DNA from: JACRBE01 sp964429005
GTDB taxonomy: Bacteria; Chlamydiota; Chlamydiia; Chlamydiales; JACRBE01
DNA length: 64,000 nucleotides
Direction of reading: 5' to 3'
NCBI GenBank assembly: GCA_964429005.1
Contig: CAYSAJ010000001.1
Coordinates: 1-64,000 of the forward strand
The translations under genes were made by a program, and so were the position numbers. Below the pieces are notes generated by a model. It had not been told where the DNA came from. It worked only from the letters and a program-made list of their open reading frames with translations, and made no database searches. Below are positions 1 through 7,585 of this stretch, piece after piece. How positions within the stretch are numbered: the stretch's first letter is position 1; each line of letters opens with the position of its first letter.

Positions 1-449
1 TAATCAGTGCTTACATTTACAAGAATTCGCATCGAACAACCCATCCAGAGCCAAAAATTCCTTCTACAACCACTCTAGGTTTTATAGGGTTTGCTAACAG
101 TGCTCTATCGACTTTACTCGGAATTAGTGGCGGTTTATTTATGGTTCCCATTCTTCAGGAACTTCATTTCCCTCTTAAAAAAGCTATCGGCATCTCTTCC
201 GCGACAAATTTTTTCACAGCCCTCATCGGCAGTTTGAGTTTTGTTTTTCTATATTCATCTATCAACCCCCTGCCATATTCACTAGGCCCCATCTATCTTC
301 CTGCTTTTTTCATGATTGGAATTACAACGATCTTATTTGCTCCTCTTGGAGTAAAGCTTTCTCATGAGCTCCATAGTCATCGATTACAAAAAATCTTTGC
401 TTTTGTGATGTTTTTTGCAGGGTTATATATGCTTTTTGTAAAAGCCTAG
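1..449 (+). CDS. TauE/SafE-family membrane permease, C-terminal part
   Basis: The reading frame is open from the left edge of the window (in frame from base 3), so this is the 3' end of a longer gene whose start lies outside. The visible ~148 residues are strongly hydrophobic, with three or four membrane spans. The Gly-rich stretch GISGGLFMVPIL followed by KKAIGISSATNFFTALIGS is typical of the second half of TauE/SafE (DUF81) proteins, which export sulfite, sulfonates or related anions across the inner membrane. The first ATG in frame (141) lies inside the conserved repeat and is not the true start. The gene overlaps the convergent downstream gene by 4 bases. The substrate cannot be told from sequence. 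Confidence 0.8.
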   Translation, partial: ISAYIYKNSHRTTHPEPKIPSTTTLGFIGFANSALSTLLGISGGLFMVPILQELHFPLKKAIGISSATNFFTALIGSLSFVFLYSSINPLPYSLGPIYLPAFFMIGITTILFAPLGVKLSHELHSHRLQKIFAFVMFFAGLYMLFVKA

Positions 450-1003
450 GGCTGAAGAGGAGTAGAGTAGGGAGATTGCTCGTCGTCATGAAGGTTTTTG
501 ACTTCATGCTTTTTTTTGAGTTCTTCGTATAAACTTTCAAGGTGTGAGAGCATTTTATCAAAATACCCATCCATAACGTTAGAGTCTGGTAATTTCCAGT
601 TTTTAATTTGCCTGATAGACAAACCATTTTCCATCATAAGACGTCGAAAAAGATGCAAATGAATGTCTTGATTTTTGCAGCATTCATGAGCTTCAAAAGC
701 TACTTGAAGAAGTTGTTCTTGTGAAGAATCTTGAAGTCTTTTTGCAAAGAGCTCATCCGTTGTAATTTGGCGCGAAATTCTTACTGGCCCTGTTTTTTTT
801 GAAACTTCATCAAAAAGATTAGAAAACTCCTCTGAAGTTAAAGACTTGATTTTTTTTGCACTTCCGAAAGGAAGATGCAACATAGACTTTGGAATTGGTG
901 CTGTTTCAGATGGTTCCTGAAATGCAATAATTGCCTTTTCGTAAAAAATACATGCCACTTTTTTAGCATACTCTCTAAGCTGCTTAAGATCTTCTTGAGT
1001 CAT
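446..1003 (-). CDS. Hypothetical protein, 185 aa, next to the pGP6-D homolog
   Basis: I do not recognise this protein. It is 185 residues, mixed charge, with no signal peptide and no membrane span, and looks cytosolic and mostly helical. The C-terminal third (KMLSHLESLYEELKKKHEV) has heptad-like spacing and may be a short coiled coil. A GGAAAG box sits about 9 bases before the ATG. It lies 93 bases downstream of the pGP6-D homolog on the same strand, so the two may be co-transcribed and could share a role, but that is only positional inference. It overlaps the convergent TauE gene by 4 bases. Confidence 0.65.
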   Translation of the reverse strand: MTQEDLKQLREYAKKVACIFYEKAIIAFQEPSETAPIPKSMLHLPFGSAKKIKSLTSEEFSNLFDEVSKKTGPVRISRQITTDELFAKRLQDSSQEQLLQVAFEAHECCKNQDIHLHLFRRLMMENGLSIRQIKNWKLPDSNVMDGYFDKMLSHLESLYEELKKKHEVKNLHDDEQSPYSTPLQP

Positions 1004-1096
1004 ATTTCTTACTTTCCAAATATAATCAAAAGATCTTAACTTAATCTTAATATAGGATCAATAAAAACAATTTGAGGATATGCCAGAGAGTATTTT

Positions 1097-1804
1097 CTAA
1101 AGAAGTTCCAGATCAAAATCGTCGTTAAGCTCATCGATAATATGTTGAATCGCTTTCCGATCATCTTCTGAAAGGACATCCTTTCTTTTTTTAAGAGTTT
1201 GACAAAGTAATTTCATCTTCTCTATCGTTACTTGATTTCCACTTTTCCTTCTTTTGTCATGCTCAGGAATCGGAAGCTGCTCTTTGATCAGCAAAATCAA
1301 ATCGTCAGGTTTTTGATCAACATAGTTTTTTATAATGATCAGTTTTTTATCAAGAGGAGCTTGTCTATTGGAAAGACAATAAGCTGCTTTCAAGGGCATT
1401 TTTTTAAGATGATTTTTTAGCTCTAAAGTAGGAAGCTCATGGTAGAATTCATAGTAGCGCAGAATATTGTATGCTGTCCTTTTTGATCCAAAAACGCTTT
1501 CAATCCATTTAGTGAAAGTATTTTGTCCATCCCCATAGTTTTTTAGCAGATCTCTTACTTGGTAGATTCTCTCTCCGATAAGAAGAACTTGTTGCTTATG
1601 TATGGCCTTGATCTCTGCAGTTATAGAAACAAGTTTTCTATAATCCTCGCCCACTTCTTCTTCAGAGAGTCTTGAAGGTTGGTAGTTTTCGAATAATAAA
1701 AGCTCGAATTCTCGACTTTGCTGTGCATCTAATGGTGACACTTGAAATACTCTCTCAAAATATCTTTGTCGCATCAACAAATCTGAGTGCACCATGTGGG
1801 TCAT
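1097..1804 (-). CDS. Chromosomal homolog of chlamydial plasmid protein pGP6-D
   Basis: This 235-residue protein belongs to the pGP6-D family, found on the chlamydial virulence plasmid and, in Chlamydia, duplicated on the chromosome (CT583). The central region matches what I know of pGP6-D: IKAIHKQQVLLIGERIYQVR, then FTKWIESVFGSKRTAYNILRYYE, then LKKMPLKAAYCLSNR. The layout (a helical region followed by a helix-turn-helix-like GSKRTAYNILRYYEF) suggests DNA binding or partition, but the biochemical role is not established. AAGGAG lies 7 bases before the ATG. Neighbours are an unknown gene downstream and the divergent tpx. No other plasmid-type gene such as a pGP5-D/ParA homolog is seen in the window, so this is not an integrated plasmid. 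Confidence 0.88.
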   Translation of the reverse strand: MTHMVHSDLLMRQRYFERVFQVSPLDAQQSREFELLLFENYQPSRLSEEEVGEDYRKLVSITAEIKAIHKQQVLLIGERIYQVRDLLKNYGDGQNTFTKWIESVFGSKRTAYNILRYYEFYHELPTLELKNHLKKMPLKAAYCLSNRQAPLDKKLIIIKNYVDQKPDDLILLIKEQLPIPEHDKRRKSGNQVTIEKMKLLCQTLKKRKDVLSEDDRKAIQHIIDELNDDFDLELL

Positions 1805-1899
1805 AATAAGCTCCTTTGCGAGGTTTACAGAGGGAAAATATAAGATTCTCGAGAAAAAAATCTACATAAATTTCGTGTGAAGATTTCCCCCAAGTATCA

Positions 1900-1928
1900 T
1901 TGACGAAATCCTAAAACCTTTCTACAAT
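1900..1928 (+). promoter_or_regulatory. Predicted sigma-66/70 promoter of tpx
   Basis: TTGACG (1900-1905) and TACAAT (1923-1928) are separated by 17 bases, close to the major-sigma consensus. Transcription would begin near 1935, about 27 bases before the tpx start codon. Confidence 0.7.
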
Positions 1929-1961
1929 CAATCTAGAAGAAGAATTACAACAAGGCTTCCC

Positions 1962-2462
1962 ATGCAACACGTTCATTTAAAAGGTCAAAAAACCCATATT
2001 GGGGATAGAGTCTTACACGTCGGAGACGACGCACCATCATTTACATTGGTGGACAAAGAGCTAAAAAACAAAACCCTTCAAGACTATAAGGCAAAGCATA
2101 TTGTTCTTTGGGTAGTTCCGAGTCTTGACACATCTACATGCCTGCTCTCAACGAAACACCTCAATGAGATGGCAAAAAAACATCCGGGCACTGTTTTCCT
2201 AGTCATTTCAGCTGACACCCCTTTTGCCCAATCGAGAGTTTGTGGTTTAGAGAAGCTCTCTAACATTACAACCCTATCGATGATGCGTCACAAACATTTT
2301 GGTCATGACTACGGAGTTCTTGTGAAAGATGGCCCTCTTGAAGGCGCTCTTGCTCGAAGTGTTTTTGTGATCAATACTCATGGCAAAATAACTCACATAG
2401 AAATTGTTTCAGAAATTACGCATGAGCCAAATTACACTCACTTAGAGTCAGCTCTTAAGTAA
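1962..2462 (+). CDS. tpx: Thiol peroxidase (atypical 2-Cys peroxiredoxin)
   Basis: Tpx reduces hydrogen peroxide and alkyl hydroperoxides using thioredoxin, normally as a soluble protein. The 166-residue length is that of the family. The peroxidatic cysteine is Cys60 in PSLDTSTC and the resolving cysteine is Cys94 in SRVCG, the two-Cys spacing (60/94) expected for Tpx. The conserved GDDAPSF near residue 21 and the C-terminal H-EPNY pattern also fit. It is transcribed from its own promoter (TTGACG/TACAAT) away from the pGP6-D homolog and overlaps the convergent malic enzyme gene by 25 bases. Confidence 0.95.
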   Translation: MQHVHLKGQKTHIGDRVLHVGDDAPSFTLVDKELKNKTLQDYKAKHIVLWVVPSLDTSTCLLSTKHLNEMAKKHPGTVFLVISADTPFAQSRVCGLEKLSNITTLSMMRHKHFGHDYGVLVKDGPLEGALARSVFVINTHGKITHIEIVSEITHEPNYTHLESALK

Positions 2463-4144
2463 GTAGGATACGTGGGATACCACATCACTTTTTCAACTAA
2501 AGACCCTACTGACTCTCCAGTTTGTAGGGTCGCTAGCTTATGTTTAGCTGCATACTCTCCAACGCTAGTTGCTATTTTTTTAGACACATCACGCAGATCA
2601 GTAAATGCCGGATAAAGCTGCGAAGGGTTTTTCCTCAGTTTCGCTGTCTCGTCTGCTAAAGTTTTTGCCGCGATAAGGAACATTTCATTTGTTACTTTAG
2701 AGGATTTTACTGCAATAACCCCGAGACCTAGTCCTGGAAAAATATAGACATTGTTTGCTTGTGAAATACTAAATACCTGATCTTGGCAAGAGAAGGAGGA
2801 AAATGGACTTCCTGTGGCAACGATAGCTCTTCCTTCGCTCCACTCAATGATATCTTTCGGATCTGCTTCAGCTTTCGAAGTGGGATTAGACAAAGGAAAT
2901 ACAATAGGTCTTTGTACACCTCGGGCCATTTCTTTGATGATCTCTTCAGAAAAGATTTTAGATTGAGCACAAACGCCGATTAAAACGGTTGGCTTGATAT
3001 TCTTAATCGTCTCTAAAAAGGAAATAGATTCTTGATTTTCTGCTTTCCAATTTTTGGTTTCCGCATGTGTCTTAATAAAGGGATCTATCGCTAGAGGCTG
3101 GTTTGTAGGGTGAGCGTGATTCTCATGAACAAGACCCTTACGATCAATTACATAAATTTGTCTTCTTGCCTCTTCAAAGCTTGCGCCTTCGAGGATCATC
3201 CCATCTGCAAGTAAATGAGCAATTCCCATCCCTGCCGATCCACCACCAACGATCACTATCCTCTGATCCTTCAACTTCTCATCTCTGATGCTCACAGCTC
3301 CGTAAAGTCCTGCTAGAACAGTAGCTGCCGTTCCCTGAATATCGTCGTTAAACGAGCAGATATCTTCTTGATGTTTATATAAAAGAGCTGTTGCAGCATC
3401 TTTCGAGAAATCTTCCCACTGCAATAGAACGTTTGGATACTTTTTCTTGATCGCGTGAACAAACCTGTCAATAAATGTGAAATACTCTTCTCCCTTAATT
3501 CTAGGATGGCGCCAACCTAAATATAAAGGGTCGCTGAGCAACGCAGGGTTATCGGTTCCCATGTCGAGCATAATTGGCAATACTTTTGAAGGATGAATGC
3601 CTCCAAAAAGTGTATAAAGGGCAAGCTTCCCTACAGGAATGACCATCCCTCCTACTCCCATATCCCCAAGGCCCAATATTCGACTTCCATCTGTCACGAC
3701 CATCACTTCAACATCTTTGCTGGGAATATTGCGAATCATCTCATCAAGATGATCTTTTTGGTGATAAGATATATAAACGCCTCTGGGCTGATCATAGTAA
3801 AGGCTAAAAGTTTGAGAAGCCTCCCCAACTGTTGGGGTATATACGTAAGGTAGCATTTCCCCTACATGTTCAAGAACGAGCCTGTAAAAGAGGATCTCAT
3901 TGCGGTCTTGAAGAGCAGTGAGCATTTTGTACTTAGCAATACCAGTTGGCATGGCTAGAAAAGATTGGTATCTCCGATAGACCTGCTCTTCCATCGTCGA
4001 GATATGATCAGGAAGGAGCCCAAGCAAACCTAAAGAGATTCTTTCTTCTAAAGTGAAGGCTGTGCCCTTATTCAGCAAAGGGTTATTAATAATCTCCCTT
4101 GCTGATTCTTTAAGGTGCTGAACTGTCTTTTCTTTAGAGCTCAT
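2438..4144 (-). CDS. maeA: NAD(P)-dependent malic enzyme
   Basis: This enzyme decarboxylates malate to pyruvate, giving NADH or NADPH. It is 568 residues, the length of the E. coli MaeA/eukaryotic class. Visible motifs are the catalytic Tyr102 in YVYTPTVGE, Lys173 in VGKLALY, metal-binding Glu244-Asp245 in QWEDF, FNDDIQGT at 265-272, and the nucleotide-binding GGGSAGMG at 300-307. No nucleotide-specificity call is safe, although the glycine-rich loop resembles NAD-preferring enzymes. The gene lies 8 bases downstream of the small paralog-family gene at 4153-4494 and may be read through from it. It links the TCA cycle to pyruvate in a lineage with limited central metabolism. Confidence 0.95.
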   Translation of the reverse strand: MSSKEKTVQHLKESAREIINNPLLNKGTAFTLEERISLGLLGLLPDHISTMEEQVYRRYQSFLAMPTGIAKYKMLTALQDRNEILFYRLVLEHVGEMLPYVYTPTVGEASQTFSLYYDQPRGVYISYHQKDHLDEMIRNIPSKDVEVMVVTDGSRILGLGDMGVGGMVIPVGKLALYTLFGGIHPSKVLPIMLDMGTDNPALLSDPLYLGWRHPRIKGEEYFTFIDRFVHAIKKKYPNVLLQWEDFSKDAATALLYKHQEDICSFNDDIQGTAATVLAGLYGAVSIRDEKLKDQRIVIVGGGSAGMGIAHLLADGMILEGASFEEARRQIYVIDRKGLVHENHAHPTNQPLAIDPFIKTHAETKNWKAENQESISFLETIKNIKPTVLIGVCAQSKIFSEEIIKEMARGVQRPIVFPLSNPTSKAEADPKDIIEWSEGRAIVATGSPFSSFSCQDQVFSISQANNVYIFPGLGLGVIAVKSSKVTNEMFLIAAKTLADETAKLRKNPSQLYPAFTDLRDVSKKIATSVGEYAAKHKLATLQTGESVGSLVEKVMWYPTYPTYLRADSK

Positions 4145-4152
4145 AAGATAGC

Positions 4153-4494
4153 TTAGATTTTGAATTTCTGACGATCGGCGTCAGAGAAGTAAAACTCTTC
4201 AAAATCAACGGGATTTCCTTCATCATCCACTTTTAAAAAAAGCTGCATGGTATGAGCAGCTCCTTTTCTGTCTTTTTTCTGGATACATGGGATATGAACA
4301 GAAATCACATTTCCTTCGCTTAAGATAGATTCATCCCCTTCTCTAGAAATGTGAGCTTCTAAATGGCTCAGATCATATTTATGGGATGCTTTGCCATAGC
4401 GCTCAAGGCAAGCATTAACAGCCATTAACGCTTCTTTTGCCGCTTTATCTTCTATTAATGTTCTTTTTTGCGTTTTTTCTTTCTTTCTCTTCAT
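4153..4494 (-). CDS. Short member of a three-gene paralogous family (C-terminal domain only)
   Basis: I do not recognise the family, but this 113-residue protein matches the last ~100 residues of the two genes upstream. The shared pattern is HIPCIQKKDR...TMQLFLKVDDEGN...EEFYFSDADR here and HLPWI...DETLQLFVKVD...EYYLSSSER in the neighbour. The N-terminal ~95-residue module of the other two is absent, replaced by a short basic leader (MKRKKEKTQKR). The C-terminal domain reads as a small alternating beta structure preceded by helices. It could be a decayed copy or a stand-alone version. It precedes malic enzyme by 8 bases on the same strand. Confidence 0.75.
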   Translation of the reverse strand: MKRKKEKTQKRTLIEDKAAKEALMAVNACLERYGKASHKYDLSHLEAHISREGDESILSEGNVISVHIPCIQKKDRKGAAHTMQLFLKVDDEGNPVDFEEFYFSDADRQKFKI

Positions 4495-4572
4495 AAATCA
4501 TTTCTTGTTTGTTTCTATCTTGTAACTAACAAAAAAGTGCATTATTAATAAATAGTTTTTTTGAAAAATTGA

Positions 4573-4606
4573 AATAAAAAAATCGCTGAGAGGATTCCCA
4601 GCGATT
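4573..4606 (-). terminator. Rho-independent terminator after the 4627-5280 gene
   Basis: On the minus strand AATCGCTG pairs with CAGCGATT (arms 4599-4606 and 4581-4588), with further G/C pairing possible in the loop. A run of seven Ts (4580-4574) follows. Confidence 0.75.
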
Positions 4607-4626
4607 ATTAATACTGTCTTAGTGAA

Positions 4627-5280
4627 TTACTTTTCGTAATGCTCTCTTTCAGATGAGGAGAGGTAATACTCTTCCGATTCATCGGCATAGTTTCCTTTAG
4701 AATCTACTTTGACAAAAAGCTGAAGAGTCTCATCGCTATTAGAAGGGTTTTTAATCCAGGGTAAATGAACTTGGATATAACCATGCTCATTAATTAGGGG
4801 ACTTTTATCAGCCCCGAGTGCGACATATTGCATTATACTCGCTTCAGTTAGGCGAATGCCCTTCGGAGCTAATCTTTTATTGGCTTCTTTTACAAGCGCT
4901 CGGATCGCGTTGATCTCTCTTTCAGATGCCTTTGCTGAAGCGATCGTGGAAACAGAAGGAGCTGCACCCGTAGCATGAATTCTTGGCGGGGTTGGCGTCC
5001 TACTTAAAATCGCCTCCAATCTACCCCTCAACGAAAGAAGCTCTTCTTTTTGAACTCTTGATAAGCCTTCAGAAGTTGTAAGAAGTGTAATTCGTTCTCT
5101 AAACGCCCGAATCTCTGCGGGGGTAAGATTTGCTTGCAGCTTAGGGGCATTCTCAGCTGTAAAACACTTTGTTATATTATCATGAAGAATTGGCTCAATT
5201 CCTGCGAATTCTTTTACGTCTGATATTACTTCAGAAGTAAATGCCCGCACAAACTTTACTGGGTCGAAACTTGCTGCCAT
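4627..5280 (-). CDS. Paralogous family protein A, 217 aa, candidate lineage-specific effector
   Basis: No known family is recognised. The protein has two modules: an N-terminal helical module (about 1-95, beginning FDPVKFVRAFTSE, with CFTAENAPKLQANL) and a C-terminal module (about 120-217, with VHLPWIKNPSNSDETLQLFV and EEYYLSSSERE). Both are shared with the next gene upstream, and the C-terminal module also with the 113-residue gene downstream. There is no signal peptide or membrane span. A TGAGG ribosome-binding site precedes ATG 5280, behind a 20-base box shared with the sister gene. Local duplication, no known homology and an AT-rich promoter are typical of chlamydial secreted substrates, but secretion is inference only. 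Confidence 0.8.
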   Translation of the reverse strand: MAASFDPVKFVRAFTSEVISDVKEFAGIEPILHDNITKCFTAENAPKLQANLTPAEIRAFRERITLLTTSEGLSRVQKEELLSLRGRLEAILSRTPTPPRIHATGAAPSVSTIASAKASEREINAIRALVKEANKRLAPKGIRLTEASIMQYVALGADKSPLINEHGYIQVHLPWIKNPSNSDETLQLFVKVDSKGNYADESEEYYLSSSEREHYEK

Positions 5281-5298
5281 AATAATTGCCTCATTTTA

Positions 5299-5318
5299 TT
5301 AATTTATTATTAACATAA
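5299..5318 (-). promoter_or_regulatory. Shared 20-bp upstream box, copy 1
   Basis: On the minus strand TTATGTTAATAATAAATTAA lies 18 bases before the start codon of the 4627-5280 gene. The same 20 bases occur before the sister gene. It may be promoter/UTR sequence duplicated together with the gene. Confidence 0.55.
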
Positions 5319-5536
5319 TATTATTTTAGTAATAAATATTATTATATCACGTTTTAATAAATATTATAATTAAAATTATTAATATTAGCTATTTAGCTGG
5401 AATGAATTTTTATTTCGAAATGCTCGCTAGTTCAGCTGGGAGGTGTAGATAGACCTAAACTAATTTACACAAAAAGAAAGCTGTTGCGTAAGCAATTGAA
5501 TTTAAGTGGTTTAAAAATTTTTAGATAAATAAGACC

Positions 5537-6208
5537 CTAATCGGGTTTAAAATTCCCCTCTCTTTCAGAAGGGGTCAAATAAAACTCGACCATCTCCCCG
5601 GTGAAATGCCCTTCTTTGTCCACCTTTACTACAATTTCAAGGGTTTCATCGCTATTATCGGGATTAACGATCCAGGGTAAATGGAACTCGACATACCCTT
5701 CAGGTGAGATCCACGGCCTTCTATCTTGGGCGAATATATATTCCATCATGGTTCTCGCGTCAACTCGCACCCCTACTATTCCTGACGAGGCGATTTTTCT
5801 ATTTGCTTGTCTCGCTACTGTATCAATCACTTGTTGCTCTCTAGGGGTCATTAATGACAAAGAAATCATAGGGGAAACTCTTCTTTGATCTTCAGAGTCA
5901 GACCGGTGGCGAATTGAAGAAAAAGCCCTGTCTAAAATGGTGCCTATTTTGTTTGCTAGTGAATTAAGATGATCTTTTTGATCATGGGACAATTCACCTG
6001 AAGTTCTCAACAGATTGATGCTTTCTCTAAAATTAGCAAGCTCATCTGGAGACAGGTTGGCTTCTAGCTTAGGAGCATTCTCCCGTGTAAAACATAGGAC
6101 AATGTTCGCATAAAGATCTTGCTCAAACCCCTTAAAATAAGAAGGGTCGCTTATCTTCTCAGAATTATACTCTCTCACAAAACTTACTGGATCAAACCCC
6201 GAATCCAT
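5537..6208 (-). CDS. Paralogous family protein B, 223 aa, candidate lineage-specific effector
   Basis: Sister of the 4627-5280 protein. The N-terminal module starts FDPVSFVREYNSEKISD and contains CFTRENAPKLEANLSPDEL. The C-terminal module contains FHLPWIVNPDNSDETLEIVV and VEFYLTPSERE. The linker between the modules (about 98-125) is basic and variable. No signal peptide or membrane span is seen, and no known function is recognised. TGAGGGG lies 4 bases before ATG 6208. Between this gene and its sister, 5281-5536 is a 256-base AT-rich spacer in which I see no further gene. Divergence between the copies is substantial, so the duplication is not recent. Confidence 0.8.
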   Translation of the reverse strand: MDSGFDPVSFVREYNSEKISDPSYFKGFEQDLYANIVLCFTRENAPKLEANLSPDELANFRESINLLRTSGELSHDQKDHLNSLANKIGTILDRAFSSIRHRSDSEDQRRVSPMISLSLMTPREQQVIDTVARQANRKIASSGIVGVRVDARTMMEYIFAQDRRPWISPEGYVEFHLPWIVNPDNSDETLEIVVKVDKEGHFTGEMVEFYLTPSEREGNFKPD

Positions 6209-6222
6209 AACCCCTCACAATG

Positions 6223-6242
6223 TTAATTTATTATTAACATAA
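6223..6242 (-). promoter_or_regulatory. Shared 20-bp upstream box, copy 2
   Basis: Identical over 20 bases to the box at 5299-5318, here 14 bases before the start codon of the 5537-6208 gene. The TGAGG ribosome-binding site after it is also shared, but sequence further upstream differs. Confidence 0.55.
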
Positions 6243-6316
6243 AAATATTTTTAATTAAAAATTAAAAAAAAAGCATATTAACTATTATTTATTATAATTA
6301 GGTATTTGTTAGGTGA

Positions 6317-7585
6317 TTAAGCTTCTTTAATTTTTTTATATTCTAGAAACAAGCGAGGTATGGACAGACACCAAAAGGCGCAAAAGACCATCACCAGTAA
6401 AGAAACGGACAGGGTGACTTGATAGGGAAATAAGATTTGAAGAACTATGATGGAAAATGAAGCTAGGGCCTTGGCTGTACGGTAGATAAATACATCAATG
6501 ACCGCCTTAGCTTTGAATTTTTCATCAATTTTCAACGGGATATAAAGCATCTCTTTTAAAACACTAAAGAGGGAATAATCGAGGCTTTTAACAGAGGCGT
6601 AGGTAAAAACGATTAAGGAAAAAGCGGGAAAGATTGCAAAACAAGCTACCGAAAGGAGAAAATATAGAGGAATCGACAAATGGCTTTTTTCCACTCCAAT
6701 GAGCCTCACCACCACATAGACACCTAAAAATTGAAGCGCAATATTGAGGGTATTGACAACCCCGAACATCCTCCCCAAAAACTCAGTTCTTAAATCTTGC
6801 GAGTGAATCGCTTGCTGAAGCATCGTGTTGAAATTGAAATCGAGCAAGGTCGATATGACCTGCATAAAAGCGACAAGAAGTAGGATATATTTTAAATAGG
6901 GGGATCCTAATATCAGAGAGACCCCTTCTTTAAAATTAGACGTTTTTACCTTAAATGAAAGGGGTTCGCAGTAAGGAAATTGATTCCTTGTTCTAATACA
7001 AGCTAAATAAAACCCAAAGATAAAGAGATAAAGGGGTAGAGTTGTTAATAATAGATGCGCTGAACCAAACTTTACCGCAAAAAAACCAGGAATGGTGGCA
7101 CCCACAGCAGACCCTAACCCGCCCATTCCAAAGATCATTCCATAAAGATATTTAGCTCTACTTGTGGTGATAGTAGAATGAAGGACAGACCATAGCTGCT
7201 GGAGCATTAGCAGGATAAACACATCTTTCCACATATATAGAAAAAAGGGCATCCAAGAAAAGGTTTGAACGTAATAGGCAGCTATGAGGCTGATCATGGC
7301 GGCTAGACCAACAGCCATCGACTGCATGCGAACGGGGCCAACATGCCCTATCCAGCGATTGTAGTAGTGGACTAATAGAAAATTAAAAGGAACGCTAGCA
7401 AGCCAAACGTAAGGAAGGTAGGAAACGGTATAGGAAGTGATAAAAAGAGAATTACTGACTGCTTTGACAATAGAGGCTTCCATGTGAACAAAAAAGCTAA
7501 CGAGCATAGCAAATATGACAAATCTTTTTTCGAATTTCGAATAAGATCCATATTCTTCTTTAATGGCTTGAATCCGCTTTTTCAT
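6317..7585 (-). CDS. MFS/NTT-like inner-membrane transporter
   Basis: This 422-residue protein has about ten to twelve hydrophobic segments with few charged loops, the profile of a major-facilitator-type carrier. The N-terminal AMLVSFFVHMEASIVKAVSN and the C-terminal EMLYIPLKIDEKFKAKAVID followed by FIYRTAKALAS resemble the ATP/ADP translocase (NTT/TLC) group and its Npt1-like relatives, which chlamydiae use to import nucleotides. It is shorter than true NTT proteins (about 500 residues) and I cannot assign a substrate. It overlaps the upstream HD-domain gene by 26 bases, so the two are probably co-translated, which suggests a nucleotide-related job for both. Confidence 0.8.
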   Translation of the reverse strand: MKKRIQAIKEEYGSYSKFEKRFVIFAMLVSFFVHMEASIVKAVSNSLFITSYTVSYLPYVWLASVPFNFLLVHYYNRWIGHVGPVRMQSMAVGLAAMISLIAAYYVQTFSWMPFFLYMWKDVFILLMLQQLWSVLHSTITTSRAKYLYGMIFGMGGLGSAVGATIPGFFAVKFGSAHLLLTTLPLYLFIFGFYLACIRTRNQFPYCEPLSFKVKTSNFKEGVSLILGSPYLKYILLLVAFMQVISTLLDFNFNTMLQQAIHSQDLRTEFLGRMFGVVNTLNIALQFLGVYVVVRLIGVEKSHLSIPLYFLLSVACFAIFPAFSLIVFTYASVKSLDYSLFSVLKEMLYIPLKIDEKFKAKAVIDVFIYRTAKALASFSIIVLQILFPYQVTLSVSLLVMVFCAFWCLSIPRLFLEYKKIKEA

